Part shown: piece after piece, positions 54,233 to 63,727 of the stretch
Numbering within the stretch: the stretch's first letter is position 1
Layout of the letters: each line of letters opens with the position of its first letter
Assembly: GCA_000783305.1 (NCBI GenBank)
Contig: JROE01000007.1
Coordinates: forward strand, 1 to 64,000
From: Sphingobacteriaceae bacterium DW12
Lineage (GTDB): Bacteria; Bacteroidota; Bacteroidia; Sphingobacteriales; Sphingobacteriaceae
Length of the DNA stretch: 64,000 bases
Reading direction: 5' to 3'
Translations under genes and position numbers: made by a program
Notes under the pieces: generated by a model
Told to the model about the DNA's origin: nothing
Databases searched by the model: none
Seen by the model: the letters and a program-made list of their open reading frames with translations, nothing else

Positions 54233-56302
54233 TTGAGTAGTACAGATAAAAAACGTTATACCATTACATCGGCATTGCCCTATGCCAATGGACCATTGCA
54301 TATTGGGCATTTGGCTGGAGCTTATATCCCTGGAGATATTTTTGTCCGTTATTTGCGTCTTAATCAGAAAGATGTCGTGTATGTATGTGGTTCGGATGAG
54401 CATGGCGCAGCTATTACGATTAAAGCGAAAAAGGAAGGTATTACTCCTCGCGAGATTATTGATAAATACAACAAACAAATAAAGGATAGTTTTGAAGAGT
54501 TTGGAATATCTTTTGATATTTACCATCGTACTTCCGAACCGATACATCATCAGCTTTCCCAAGAGTTTTTTCTGAATTTGTATCAGAAAGGTGAATTCGT
54601 CGAGCGCTTTTCAGAGCAATATTACGACGAAGAATTTCATCAGTTTTTGGCGGATCGATATATCGTGGGTACTTGTCCTAATTGTCATTCCGAAGGTGCC
54701 TATGGTGATCAGTGTGAGAAATGTGGTACTTCATTGAGTCCTACGGACTTAATTAACCCGATATCAACGCTGAGTGGGAAGACTCCCGTATTGAAAGAGA
54801 CGAAGCATTGGTACTTACCGTTGGACATATACCAACCCTGGTTAGAAAAGTGGTTGATTGAGGGTAAGAAAGATGAGTTGAAGTCCAATGTGTTTGGTCA
54901 ATGTTCTTCTTGGTTAAAATCTGGCCTACACCCAAGGTCGATGACGCGTGACTTGGATTGGGGGGTAGATGTACCATTGGAGGAGGCTGAAGGAAAGAAA
55001 CTATACGTATGGTTGGATGCTCCAATAGGTTATATTTCTGCTACTAAACAATGGGCTTTGGACAATGGTAAGAATTGGGAAGACTATTGGAAAGAACAAC
55101 CCAATCCAGAAGACAATTCTTGCTTGATTCATTTCATAGGAAAGGATAACATTGTCTTCCACTGTATTATTTTTCCAGCGATACTTCATGCACATGGTGG
55201 ATATATCTTGCCTGATAATATTCCCGCCAATGAATTCTTGAATCTTGAGGGAGATAAATTGTCAACTTCTAGAAACCATGCAGTATGGCTGCACGAATAT
55301 TTGGAGGAGTTCCCGGGTAAGCAAGACGAGTTGCGATATGTGTTGACCTCCATTCTCCCTGAAACTTCAGATAGTGAATTTACGTGGAAGGATTTTCAGG
55401 CACGTGTCAACAATGAGCTGGTGGCTATTCTGGGAAATTTTGTGAATCGGGTAATGGTGCTTTCGCATAAATATTTTGAAGGAAAAGTCCTGAGAGGTTC
55501 TGCTTTGGAGGAGACCGATCAGTATGTATTTGATGAATTGAAGAAATATCCGGAGCAGATTACGCAAAGTATAGGCCAGTATCGGTTCCGTGAAGCGTTG
55601 GCACAATTTATGAATGTAGCGCGATTAGGTAATAAATATCTAGCGGACGCTGAGCCTTGGAAAGTAATCAAAACGGATGAAGAACGTGTCAAAACGGTGT
55701 TGAACGTGTCGTTGCAAATTGCTGCAAATCTGGCGGTGCTTGCTCAACCTTTCTTACCTAAAACGTCAACGACACTTTTTGAAATGCTAGATTTACCGCA
55801 ACAGGATTGGTCACAGGCGGGAAGAGAAGATTTGTTGGCTGATGGACATGCTTTGGGTGAGGTACAGCTATTGTTTGAAAAAATCACAGATGAACAAATT
55901 GAATTCCAATTGGACAAGCTAGCTGCTGCGAAGGCCAATAATGCTAAAGTTGTGGTGCCTGCAGCGCCAGTGAAGGAAAACATTAATTTTGATGATTTTG
56001 TAAAGATGGATATCCGCGTGGGTACTATTCTTGCAGCCGAAAAAGTCGCTAAAACCAAAAAATTGCTTAAGTTAACGATTGATACAGGAATAGATCAACG
56101 TACGGTAGTTTCTGGGATAGCTGAATTTTTCGCCCCTGAAACTATTGTTGGACGTCAAGTCTCCATATTGGTGAACTTGGAGCCGAGAGAAATCAAGGGC
56201 ATCATGTCACAAGGAATGATCTTGATGGCTGAGGACATGGATGGTCGTTTGGATTTTGTACAACCATCGACTGCCATTCAACCTGGAAGTACAGTGAGAT
56301 AG
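54233..56302 (+). CDS. metG: Methionyl-tRNA synthetase with C-terminal tRNA-binding domain
   Basis: Charges tRNA-Met. HIGH motif in [10 protein letters not shown] (about 17-26), zinc knuckle [18 protein letters not shown] (about 145-162), KMSKS equivalent [10 protein letters not shown] (about 342), and a C-terminal EMAP/Trbp111-type tRNA-binding domain (about 580-689, [14 protein letters not shown]). The start is TTG, followed immediately by [16 protein letters not shown]; no in-frame ATG is nearby. 689 aa, normal for the long form. Confidence 0.97.
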   Translation: MSSTDKKRYTITSALPYANGPLHIGHLAGAYIPGDIFVRYLRLNQKDVVYVCGSDEHGAAITIKAKKEGITPREIIDKYNKQIKDSFEEFGISFDIYHRTSEPIHHQLSQEFFLNLYQKGEFVERFSEQYYDEEFHQFLADRYIVGTCPNCHSEGAYGDQCEKCGTSLSPTDLINPISTLSGKTPVLKETKHWYLPLDIYQPWLEKWLIEGKKDELKSNVFGQCSSWLKSGLHPRSMTRDLDWGVDVPLEEAEGKKLYVWLDAPIGYISATKQWALDNGKNWEDYWKEQPNPEDNSCLIHFIGKDNIVFHCIIFPAILHAHGGYILPDNIPANEFLNLEGDKLSTSRNHAVWLHEYLEEFPGKQDELRYVLTSILPETSDSEFTWKDFQARVNNELVAILGNFVNRVMVLSHKYFEGKVLRGSALEETDQYVFDELKKYPEQITQSIGQYRFREALAQFMNVARLGNKYLADAEPWKVIKTDEERVKTVLNVSLQIAANLAVLAQPFLPKTSTTLFEMLDLPQQDWSQAGREDLLADGHALGEVQLLFEKITDEQIEFQLDKLAAAKANNAKVVVPAAPVKENINFDDFVKMDIRVGTILAAEKVAKTKKLLKLTIDTGIDQRTVVSGIAEFFAPETIVGRQVSILVNLEPREIKGIMSQGMILMAEDMDGRLDFVQPSTAIQPGSTVR

Positions 56303-56332
56303 AAAAATATTATTGTATATATCGCTATAACG

Positions 56333-56363
56333 AAAAGGGCGGATTGATAGGATCTGCCCTTTT
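56333..56363 (+). terminator. Terminator after metG
   Basis: Stem aaaagggcggat with atctgccctttt (one G-U pair, loop seven bases) running into T's. Convergent with the brnQ gene end at 56381, so it may serve both strands. Confidence 0.85.
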
Positions 56364-56380
56364 TATGTTATTCTGAAGGT

Positions 56381-57679
56381 TTAGGCCGCTTCTCTCTTTC
56401 TCCAGTAATCAAATAGTAAGAATAGCAAGAAAGATGCAAATGAGGGCAGGACCCACCAAAGCTCATACTTGGCTAGGGGAATAGCTTGGACCAGGTGCTC
56501 AGCACCTTGAAGATGGAGGTCAAAACTCGATAACAGATAGATGGTCGAGACTAAAGTAGTACCTATCATAGCCCCTATAAAAGGAAGATTCGTAGAAACA
56601 ATCCTCCCAAAGACGAGCACGTACAGGACTAGCGTGATGACAATGGGATAGATGAATGCTAAAAAGGGATAGGCTACTTGAATAATATATTCTACTCCTG
56701 TGATGGCGAGTACGCCGGATAAGATACAGCAGATAGTGACAATCCATTGGTAGCTTATCCTACCCCCTGATAGCTTACTGAAAAATGTACCTACAGCACA
56801 TGTCAAAGCAATAGCTGTTGTTAGGCAAGCAAGGGCGATGCTTAGTGATATAGCTATTGTGCCATAGCTGCCAAATATCTGATGTGAAATATAGAGTAAT
56901 AGTCCAGCTCTTTTGACTTCATCAGTCAGTGGAAAACCTGATGTAGCACCTAAGAGAACAAGTCCTCCATAAATCAAGAATAGAAATATTGCAGCTAAGA
57001 GACCGGCACTGGTGACTATCTTATTCTTGTCTTTGAGCTTTTCGTACCCCTTCATCTTGGCTGCTGAGATGATGATGCCAGTGAAAATGACAGAAGCCAA
57101 TACATCCAAGGTCTGATAGCCTTCCATAAATCCAATCTTGAAGGCTTCGCTTTTAGCTATTTTGGTAGCAAAATCGGAAGAAATGGGATGCCATATACCC
57201 ATGAGGATTAATCCTAATAAAAGGATTAATAATACAGGGGTCAAAAAATTTCCAATGACATCGACTACTTTTGAAGGTCGGATAGAGAGTGTAAAAGTTA
57301 TTGCGAAAAATATCACTGAACCCCAAATAGGAGATAGGTTCGGGAAGGTCGGTAAGAGTCCTACTTCAAAAGTAGTGGCAGCCGTACGGGGTATGGCTAT
57401 AAGTGGACCTATCCCTAACATGATCATGATCCCAAGTGTTGTGGCTATGTACGGGTGTGATCTATTCCCTAAATCGTTAAAAGTCTCCCCTGAGTTAATG
57501 ACGGCCAATACACCTAAAAAAGGAAGGAGAATACCTGTGAGCCCAAATCCTAAAATAGCCAAATCCCATTGACTGCCACTGCTCAAGCCTATGAGTGGGG
57601 GTAACAATAGATTACCTGCTCCGAAGAACATGGCAAATAAGGCAAAGCCTAAGGTGGTGATGTCACTGATTTTTTTCAA
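56381..57679 (-). CDS. brnQ: Branched-chain amino acid transporter, BrnQ/LIVCS family
   Basis: Sodium- or proton-coupled uptake of Leu, Ile and Val. Twelve helices; the family entry LGFALFAMFFGAGNLLLPPLIG lies at the very N-terminus. There is no ATG before it: a TTG at 57679 gives MKKISDITTL, the usual length. A longer TTG frame from 57724 overlaps the -7 box of the gene's own promoter and would begin at or before transcription, so it is rejected. 432 aa. Confidence 0.92.
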   Translation of the reverse strand: MKKISDITTLGFALFAMFFGAGNLLLPPLIGLSSGSQWDLAILGFGLTGILLPFLGVLAVINSGETFNDLGNRSHPYIATTLGIMIMLGIGPLIAIPRTAATTFEVGLLPTFPNLSPIWGSVIFFAITFTLSIRPSKVVDVIGNFLTPVLLILLLGLILMGIWHPISSDFATKIAKSEAFKIGFMEGYQTLDVLASVIFTGIIISAAKMKGYEKLKDKNKIVTSAGLLAAIFLFLIYGGLVLLGATSGFPLTDEVKRAGLLLYISHQIFGSYGTIAISLSIALACLTTAIALTCAVGTFFSKLSGGRISYQWIVTICCILSGVLAITGVEYIIQVAYPFLAFIYPIVITLVLYVLVFGRIVSTNLPFIGAMIGTTLVSTIYLLSSFDLHLQGAEHLVQAIPLAKYELWWVLPSFASFLLFLLFDYWRKREAA

Positions 57680-57721
57680 TGTGTATGGGGTTTGACGGGT
57701 TGATTTTGTTTTTCTGTCCCG

Positions 57722-57751
57722 CAAATATAATAGGACTTTCTAATTAAACAA
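57722..57751 (-). promoter_or_regulatory. brnQ promoter inside the end of folP
   Basis: On the minus strand TTG (57749-57751), 19 bp, then tatattttg-type box TATATTTG (57729-57722). It fits both elements of the Bacteroidota consensus and overlaps the last codons of folP, giving brnQ independent transcription. Confidence 0.65.
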
Positions 57752-58582
57752 TAAATCCACAATCTGTTTGGCTTCTTTCACATCGTGGACACGCAGTATT
57801 TGGACACCTTTACTAAGAAGGATTGTATTTAGGGCTGTCGTTCCATTTAGTGCATCATGGGCTTGGAGTCCAAGTTTTTTATAAATCATTGATTTTCGGG
57901 ACAGTCCACCTAGAATAGGAAGTCCGAAATAATGCAACTCATCAATACGATGTAGGAGTTCATAATTTTGAGCGGTGTTTTTTGCGAAGCCAAATCCGGG
58001 GTCTAGAATGATATCCTTCACACCAAGTGCCCGCAATTCTGAAATCTTATTTCCTAAAAAAGTAGCGACATCCGTGACGATATCTTCGTAAACGGTGAGT
58101 TCCTGCATGTTCTCGGGTAACCCACGCATATGCATTAGAATATACGGGACTTGTAATCTCGCTACTGTGGCAAACATGTGTTGATCAATAGTGCCACCAG
58201 ATACATCATTGACAATGCTAGCACCTGCTTGGATACTCGCTGCCGCGACATCCGCGCGGAAGGTATCGATCGAGAGTACGGCGTTAGGAAAGGCATGATG
58301 TATCGCTTCAATGACAGGGAGTGCCCTATCCATTTCTTCCTGGGAAGAGATTAAGGGAGCCCCTGGACGAGAAGAATAGGCTCCGATATCCAGAATATTG
58401 GCCCCATCATTCAATAGTTGGGATGCTTTTAGCAGGGCCTGGGCTATGGTCGTATGCTGACCTCCATCAAAAAACGAATCTGGGGTGACGTTGACTATGC
58501 CCATTAACTGTGGGTAGTCAAATGTGATAAGCTCTCCTTTTACGTTGATTGATTGAGCTTGGTGGGTATGCATCATCTTCAT
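57740..58582 (-). CDS. folP: Dihydropteroate synthase
   Basis: Joins para-aminobenzoate to dihydropterin pyrophosphate in folate synthesis, and is the sulfonamide target. The TIM barrel shows LMGIVNVTPDSFFDGG, GANILDIGAYSSRPG, VLSIDTFRADVA, NDVSGG, ILDPGFGFAKN and LGGLSRKS, all family landmarks. The start is one of several ATGs (58582, 58576, 58573); a TTG at 58591 lies within a -7 box (58589-58596) and is unlikely. The transcript leader would be very short. About 280 aa. Confidence 0.95.
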   Translation of the reverse strand: MKMMHTHQAQSINVKGELITFDYPQLMGIVNVTPDSFFDGGQHTTIAQALLKASQLLNDGANILDIGAYSSRPGAPLISSQEEMDRALPVIEAIHHAFPNAVLSIDTFRADVAAASIQAGASIVNDVSGGTIDQHMFATVARLQVPYILMHMRGLPENMQELTVYEDIVTDVATFLGNKISELRALGVKDIILDPGFGFAKNTAQNYELLHRIDELHYFGLPILGGLSRKSMIYKKLGLQAHDALNGTTALNTILLSKGVQILRVHDVKEAKQIVDLLFN

Positions 58583-58588
58583 AGTAGA

Positions 58589-58596
58589 CAAACCTA
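58589..58596 (-). promoter_or_regulatory. -7 box of the folP promoter
   Basis: Minus-strand TAGGTTTG fits TANNTTTG and lies only six bases upstream of the first folP ATG, implying a leaderless or nearly leaderless mRNA. No well-spaced -33 TTG. Confidence 0.5.
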
Positions 58597-58761
58597 AATA
58601 AATTCATTTACAATATAATTGTGATAACCCATAAAATGAATTTAATCATCTGTTCCTGCCAATCTGTTACTGATGGTTGTAACATAATATTAACTTTTAC
58701 AAGCCATTCGACACTTGTTTTTGAAGAGAAGTGTGATTTAGGAGAGAGAAGATAGACTAAA

Positions 58762-59574
58762 TTATATTTTGTTAATCGTTATGGCGTAAAATTTAGAAAT
58801 GGGAACTGCAGATGGATAATAGATATGCTTGAAATACATTTTGTTGTCGCCACGCCAAAAAACATCTGATATAAAGCAAAAATAGAGGTTTTCTTTTTCA
58901 AGAAATGCGAAAAAATCTCGCAGGTTAAATATGGTTTTGAACCCCGAATTGTTTTTTTTCTGGATAAAATATTCCTCACATTCTTGTCCAGGGAAGTAAC
59001 CATTGAGTCTGATGGTCTGAGATTGATTATACCTTATACAGTTCGGGTTTCCTACTTCACCGCCTTGTTCGCCAGTTGTTAAGTTAAAGCTATAATCGGA
59101 TGTGTGGCCACCCTCGCAAAGTAATATATCTTCAGAGGGGCAGTATGTTACAAAAGCGACATCCGTCACTCGTTTGACTTGCTCTATGGAATCGTAGGTC
59201 TCGTAATAGTGTAATTTTCCATTCTTGAATTGTATACTACTCACAAATGGTCCATCAATGGTAGAATCTAATGCAGCATGTTCGTTGTAGCCGGCGAAGA
59301 CGACCCGACCTTCCAGCATTTTCTTTACTTTCTCGAAATCACTGATTGTATATAAAGTGTCAGGCTGATAGGCCGTTGAAGTTTTGAGGTATGTAAAAGC
59401 AAGAGAGTCTATCTCCGAGATCTGCAAGCTGTCCGAGGTGAATTTAACGGTGCCTGTGGTATCGACGAGGGTGGGTGGAATCTCCGATTGAGCGAGTTCT
59501 TGTTTTTTCGAGTGGTTGATACATCCTGTAAGGGAGGTCAGCAATGCGAGGACGATGAATATGTATATTTTCAT
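58762..59574 (-). CDS. Hypothetical lipoprotein, 270 aa
   Basis: Signal peptide with lipobox LTGC (Cys at 18). The mature part has no family I recognise. It starts with a Ser/Thr-rich linker and includes blocks such as MLEGRVVFAGYNEHAAL, VAFVTYCPSEDILLCEGGHTSDY and FKTIFNLRDFFAFLEKEN, with four Cys in the middle region that could form disulfides. Located between folP and a DUF4920 gene, with short gaps on the same strand. Confidence 0.75.
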   Translation of the reverse strand: MKIYIFIVLALLTSLTGCINHSKKQELAQSEIPPTLVDTTGTVKFTSDSLQISEIDSLAFTYLKTSTAYQPDTLYTISDFEKVKKMLEGRVVFAGYNEHAALDSTIDGPFVSSIQFKNGKLHYYETYDSIEQVKRVTDVAFVTYCPSEDILLCEGGHTSDYSFNLTTGEQGGEVGNPNCIRYNQSQTIRLNGYFPGQECEEYFIQKKNNSGFKTIFNLRDFFAFLEKENLYFCFISDVFWRGDNKMYFKHIYYPSAVPISKFYAITINKI

Positions 59575-59631
59575 AGGACATAAATGATAGAAAGGCCGAT
59601 GTTAAGCGATGTCTACTGAACTGTTTGCCTA

Positions 59632-60111
59632 TTATTTTACAATTACACCGTCCGCTATGATGGTTATAGATTCTTTGGGCTTTGTAATTTTGGCGATTTC
59701 TTCCTTGGTTTTGCCTAAATCTTCAGCATAATGTTTTTGCCAAGCGACAGTGGATTCTTTTACCCTAGCTCTGCCTTCTACGATTACGGTCTTACCGACA
59801 ATATCCTGTGGCATGAAGTAGCTATAATCGACAAAACGAACCATGATGGGTTCTTTTCCTCCGTCTCGCTTGATGGTCATGAAGCATCCTTTCTTTTTGC
59901 AGACCTCGAGCACGACTCCTTCTATCTTACCCGTGTAAACACTATCTTTCCCGAAAGATTTTTCCAGCTTGGCTACAGAGATAGCCTGATTGTAGTTTAT
60001 TTTCTTTCCGTACTGCATACCAGACGTAGCTGAAGGAATCTTCGTTTGCTGCGCTATACTTGAAGATATGCATGCAATTGATAAAATCAAAAATAGTGTT
60101 GTTTTTTTCAT
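59632..60111 (-). CDS. DUF4920 periplasmic protein
   Basis: Signal peptide ending SSIAQ, then an OB-fold-like domain: SVYTGKIEGVVLEVCKKKGCFMTIKRDGG with two Cys (EVCKKKGCFM) that are conserved in DUF4920 and may form a redox pair or bind metal, and KTVIVEGRARVKE. 159 aa. Function unknown; the Cys pair suggests a redox or metal-handling role. Confidence 0.85.
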   Translation of the reverse strand: MKKTTLFLILSIACISSSIAQQTKIPSATSGMQYGKKINYNQAISVAKLEKSFGKDSVYTGKIEGVVLEVCKKKGCFMTIKRDGGKEPIMVRFVDYSYFMPQDIVGKTVIVEGRARVKESTVAWQKHYAEDLGKTKEEIAKITKPKESITIIADGVIVK

Positions 60112-60186
60112 CGGGAAATAATTACTGATAGGTGTTTTTGATAGTTGAAAGCATCGGTGAACTCGTGCTAGTAGGTTAGCTGAAGA

Positions 60187-60211
60187 ACCCCCGTCTGCTC
60201 TAGACAGGGGT
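60187..60211. terminator. Hairpin between the Sua5 and DUF4920 genes
   Basis: Ten-base stem with one C/A mismatch (acccccgtct with agacaggggt) and a five-base loop. It lies 30 bp after the stop of the Sua5-type gene on the minus strand. No long U-tract; probable terminator. Confidence 0.55.
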
Positions 60212-60240
60212 CATTCGTTTATCCATACTCCACGGAGACG

Positions 60241-60816
60241 TTATTTTCTTATAAACTCAAATTTGCCACTTGGGTCTAATTTCATAATGGTGGAGGGAGT
60301 TCCAATAGTACGTTCTTGTTGTCCGTATTTCACGACATAGTCCACACCTTTGATAATCTCTTCGTCGATATCATCAAACTTTGCAGCAGAGGGTTGGCCG
60401 CTGATATTGGCGGAGGTCGAAATGATGGGTTTTCTAAAACGCTGCAATAGTTGCTCACAAAAGGGATGTTTTACCAATCGGATTCCAATAGACCCGTCGT
60501 CTGCAACCGCATTAGAGGCGAGGTTTTTGGCATTGGAGTAAATAATCGTCAAAGGTTTGTCAGTGTACTCTATGAGTTGGTAAGCTACTTCTGGAACATC
60601 ATTGACGTATCCTGCCAGCTGATTCTCATTGTGCAGCAATACAATAAGACTCTTCTCTTTTGCACGTCCTTTTAATTCAAATACACGTTCTACCGCTTCT
60701 GCGTTCGTGGCATCGCATCCTATGCCCCAAATCGTATCTGTTGGGTATAGGATGAGCCCTCCATTTTTTAATGTCTCGAGGGCTTTATTGATATCTTCTC
60801 GATCTATTGTACTCAT
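60241..60816 (-). CDS. Sua5/YciO/YrdC-family protein (threonylcarbamoyl-AMP synthase)
   Basis: Makes threonylcarbamoyl-AMP for the t6A modification of tRNAs reading ANN codons. Landmarks are LILYPTDTIWGIGCDA, KGRAKEKSLIVLL, SIGIRLVKHPF and ISTSANISGQPSA. The ATG at 60816 (MSTIDRED) fits the family; the longer frame from a TTG at 60831 overlaps dapD's end. 191 aa, the short form without the Sua5 C-terminal domain, as in YrdC/TsaC. YciO is a related alternative. Confidence 0.9.
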   Translation of the reverse strand: MSTIDREDINKALETLKNGGLILYPTDTIWGIGCDATNAEAVERVFELKGRAKEKSLIVLLHNENQLAGYVNDVPEVAYQLIEYTDKPLTIIYSNAKNLASNAVADDGSIGIRLVKHPFCEQLLQRFRKPIISTSANISGQPSAAKFDDIDEEIIKGVDYVVKYGQQERTIGTPSTIMKLDPSGKFEFIRK

Positions 60817-60831
60817 CCGGTTGAAGTACAA

Positions 60832-61653
60832 TTAAACAGCGACATTGTGATCGCGAAGTGCATCATTAAGTGATGTCTTTTTGTCTGTAGATTCCTTACG
60901 TTGGCCTATGATTAATGCACAAGGTACTTGGTATTCTCCAGCAGGGAATTTTTTTGTATAAGACCCTGGGATGACAACGGAACGGGCAGGTACGCGTCCT
61001 TTGTACTCTACGGGTTCATGTCCAGTGATGTCAATGATTTTTGTGGACGCTGTCAATACAACATTTGCACCAAGGACAGCTTCAGATTCTACGCGAACAC
61101 CTTCTACAACAATCACACGCGATCCTACGAACACATTATCTTCAATAATAACGGGCGAAGCTTGTAGAGGCTCTAATACACCGCCTATACCGACACCTCC
61201 GCTGAGGTGTACATGCTTACCTACTTGAGCGCAAGAACCTACTGTAGCCCAGGTATCTACCATAGTGCCTTCATCTACGTAAGCGCCAATGTTGACATAC
61301 GAAGGCATCATGATGACTCCTTTAGCCAAATATGCTCCATATCGTGCAGATGCCCCAGGTACTACACGTACACCCAACTGCTTGAAGTTAGTTTTCAACT
61401 TCATCTTGTCGTGATATACGAAAGGACCAGCTTCCATTTCTTTCATCTCTCGGATAGGAAAATAGAGGATGACCGCTTTTTTTACCCATTCGTTTACGTG
61501 CCATCTTGTACCAATAGGTTCAGCTACACGGATTTCTCCGTTGTCTAATTTTTGAATAACTGTGCGAATGGCTTCGGTGTACTCTTTATACTCTAACAAT
61601 TGCCTGTCTTCCCAAGCGTCTTCAATTAATTTTTGCAAATTTTCTAATTCCAT
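60832..61653 (-). CDS. dapD: Tetrahydrodipicolinate N-succinyltransferase
   Basis: Lysine/diaminopimelate pathway enzyme using succinyl-CoA. A left-handed beta-helix of hexapeptide repeats (GAYLAKGVIMMPSYVNIG, VDTWATVGSCAQVGKHVHLS, SPVIIEDNVFVGSRVIV) follows an N-terminal helical domain. The ATG at 61653 (MELENLQ) gives 273 aa, the standard length; an upstream start at 61704 is hydrophobic and unlikely. 15 bp before the Sua5-type gene, likely one transcript. Confidence 0.96.
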   Translation of the reverse strand: MELENLQKLIEDAWEDRQLLEYKEYTEAIRTVIQKLDNGEIRVAEPIGTRWHVNEWVKKAVILYFPIREMKEMEAGPFVYHDKMKLKTNFKQLGVRVVPGASARYGAYLAKGVIMMPSYVNIGAYVDEGTMVDTWATVGSCAQVGKHVHLSGGVGIGGVLEPLQASPVIIEDNVFVGSRVIVVEGVRVESEAVLGANVVLTASTKIIDITGHEPVEYKGRVPARSVVIPGSYTKKFPAGEYQVPCALIIGQRKESTDKKTSLNDALRDHNVAV

Positions 61654-62182
61654 CGAACTATATCTGATATGTTGTATAACAAAGATGAAAAAAAATGTTG
61701 ACATCAGAAGGGCGTTTAAAATTTATCTACTAATTTGACTGTGCTTTCTGTGTATTTTTTAGTTGTTGGATTTATCGCAATATTTGCGATCTGCATATGT
61801 GTTCAACCTGGCTTAGGAAATTCTCTAGGGCCCGTAGGGCTATCTTCCAAAATGGAGATATCATTTGGTTGTGCCCATCGCTATAGCAATTTATCTAGTT
61901 AGCATCTAAAACAGGTGATAGGTATAGGGAGGGTGATGTTAGATTTCGTGGATGTGTACGAGAGATCACGAAATCCTAGCATAAAACCTTTAACGTAGGA
62001 TAGCTCGTTAACGTCTTTATTACTTTTGCGTCTTCATAACTTCATTTTTTACTTTTAACTTTGAGTCTACCATGACATCTGAGCAATCAGATAGTGTATG
62101 TTACGAAGTTGCCGACAGAGGGAAATTGATTCATAGGTCTGGGACAATAGGCAAGTTACAATATAATTATTCCAATAAAACT
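61654..62182. other. Intergenic region with two inverted repeats and a promoter
   Basis: No gene supported between dapD and the S4-domain gene. Inverted repeat atcgcaa-tat-ttgcgat at 61774-61790; a longer imperfect inverted repeat at about 61936-61981 with a perfect 9-bp core (gatttcgtg 61942-61950, cacgaaatc 61967-61975); and a -7 box at 62021-62028. Confidence 0.55.
62021..62028 (+). promoter_or_regulatory. -7 box for the S4-domain gene
   Basis: tacttttg matches TANNTTTG. Transcription from here would include an in-frame ATG at 62072 as well as the preferred start at 62183. Confidence 0.55.
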
Positions 62183-62593
62183 ATGGCAGAAGAAAAGGAA
62201 AAACTTAGAATAGACAAGTATTTATGGTCCATCCGGATATTTAAAACACGAAGTTTGGCAACTGAGGCATGTAAAGCAGGAAGGGTAAAGCTAAAGGGGC
62301 AGAATATCAAGCCTTCTTATCCCGTCAAAGTCGGAGAGACTTATGCCATCCAGAAGGGCGCAGAGCGTCGGGTGATTAAGGTTGTGGGGTTACTAGAACG
62401 TCGGGTGGATGCCAAGACAGCAGTACAATTTTATGAAGATCATACTCCTTTGGAAGAGACTTATGCTTATAAGTCTGTCTTTCTTCAACCTGTCTTGCAA
62501 CGAGACAGAGGAGCTGGACGACCTACCAAACGAGATAGACGAGATATTGAGGGTCTTCAAAATGAATGGTGGGAATCTCTTGAGGATGATTAG
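62183..62593 (+). CDS. S4-domain RNA-binding protein (Hsp15-like)
   Basis: Begins MAEEKEKLRIDKYLWSIRIFKTRSLATEACKAGRVKLKGQ, an S4 domain as in Hsp15, which binds stalled 50S subunits carrying nascent chains. The C-terminal half is basic (DRGAGRPTKRDRRDIEG). An in-frame ATG at 62072 would add 37 residues of unrelated sequence; family proteins usually start at the MAEE position, but the promoter at 62021 leaves the longer form possible. Confidence 0.88.
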   Translation: MAEEKEKLRIDKYLWSIRIFKTRSLATEACKAGRVKLKGQNIKPSYPVKVGETYAIQKGAERRVIKVVGLLERRVDAKTAVQFYEDHTPLEETYAYKSVFLQPVLQRDRGAGRPTKRDRRDIEGLQNEWWESLEDD

Positions 62594-62737
62594 GGAATAC
62601 AATATCCGAAGTTGTGTAACTTAAGTAGCCAAACTATTGAGGTTTAAAGCTGATCTTTGTAGAAAATAAAAAGCATATGGGAGCGATTTCGAATACTAAA
62701 GGGGAGCTCTCATCTGCAAAAGATAAAAAATGATGAT

Positions 62738-63289
62738 ATGGAATTGATTTATGGTCCATGGCCGTGGTATATAGGCGGTCCGCTTGTAGCGTTTTCTATG
62801 ATTGCACTTATTTTATTGGGCAAGAATTTCGGTGTTTCGGCTAATTTTAGGACCATGTGCGCTATACTGGGTGCAGGGAAAACGTCGGATTTTTTTAGAT
62901 TCGAGTGGAAATCCCAAATCTGGAATTTGTTGATTTTAGGTGGTGCCGTGATAGGTGGGTATGTAGGTGCGCATCTATTGTCCAATGGACAGCAGGTACC
63001 GGATATCAGTCCAGATACTATCGCTCACCTTCAAGGTTTGGGATTTGCCAGTGCAGGGCAAGCTTATGCGCCAACAGAGCTCTATGAGGATTTGACCATC
63101 AAATCTTTGGGCCTATTGCTTTTTGGTGGCATATTGGTGGGGTTTGGTACTCGATATGCTGGGGGGTGTACATCTGGTCATGCCATTTCAGGACTTAGCG
63201 ATTTACAATTACCGTCCCTAATTGCCGTTATCGGTTTTTTTATAGGAGGATTGGTGATGGTACATCTTCTATTTCCCTTTATTTTTTAA
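62738..63289 (+). CDS. YeeE/YedE-family sulfur transporter, first half
   Basis: Membrane protein of 183 aa with about five helices and the conserved GFGTRYAGGCTSGHAISG, whose Cys in related thiosulfate transporters (TsuA) relays the sulfur compound. The next gene encodes the second half with its own Cys motif, so the pore is made of two polypeptides. Followed by a Crp/Fnr regulator, suggesting control by sulfide, thiosulfate or redox state. Confidence 0.9.
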   Translation: MELIYGPWPWYIGGPLVAFSMIALILLGKNFGVSANFRTMCAILGAGKTSDFFRFEWKSQIWNLLILGGAVIGGYVGAHLLSNGQQVPDISPDTIAHLQGLGFASAGQAYAPTELYEDLTIKSLGLLLFGGILVGFGTRYAGGCTSGHAISGLSDLQLPSLIAVIGFFIGGLVMVHLLFPFIF

Positions 63290-63299
63290 GTATTAAGAC

Positions 63300-63713
63300 A
63301 TGAGAAAATTGATTTTTATCTTTATCGGATTAATCTTAGGATTGACGATGTACAAGGCTGAAGCAGCATCTTGGTTTAGGATATATGAAATGTTTAGCTT
63401 CCAGTCCTTTCATATGTATGGATTCATCGGTTCGGCTCTGCTTATTGGGATTGGGGGAATCCAGTGGATCAAAAGGAAGAGTATAAAGGACATCGATGGC
63501 CATGCTATTGCGATACAACCCAAAGAAAAAGTATTTAAACGGTACCTATTTGGAGGAATTAGTTTTGGACTGGGTTGGGCCTTAGTTGGAGCGTGCCCTT
63601 TGCCAATGTTTGTGTTAATCGGCGCTGGGGTGTTTCCGATTTTAATCGTTATTTTCGGAACTATTTTCGGAACCTGGATGTATGGAATGCTGCGTAATAA
63701 ATTACCTCATTAA
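63300..63713 (+). CDS. YeeE/YedE-family sulfur transporter, second half
   Basis: 137 aa, four helices, with LFGGISFGLGWALVGACPLPMFVLIGAG, the second Cys motif of the YeeE/YedE fold. Starts ten bases after the first half. In single-chain homologs the two halves are fused; here they are a co-transcribed pair. Confidence 0.88.
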   Translation: MRKLIFIFIGLILGLTMYKAEAASWFRIYEMFSFQSFHMYGFIGSALLIGIGGIQWIKRKSIKDIDGHAIAIQPKEKVFKRYLFGGISFGLGWALVGACPLPMFVLIGAGVFPILIVIFGTIFGTWMYGMLRNKLPH

Positions 63714-63727
63714 AAAAAGATAGTATA

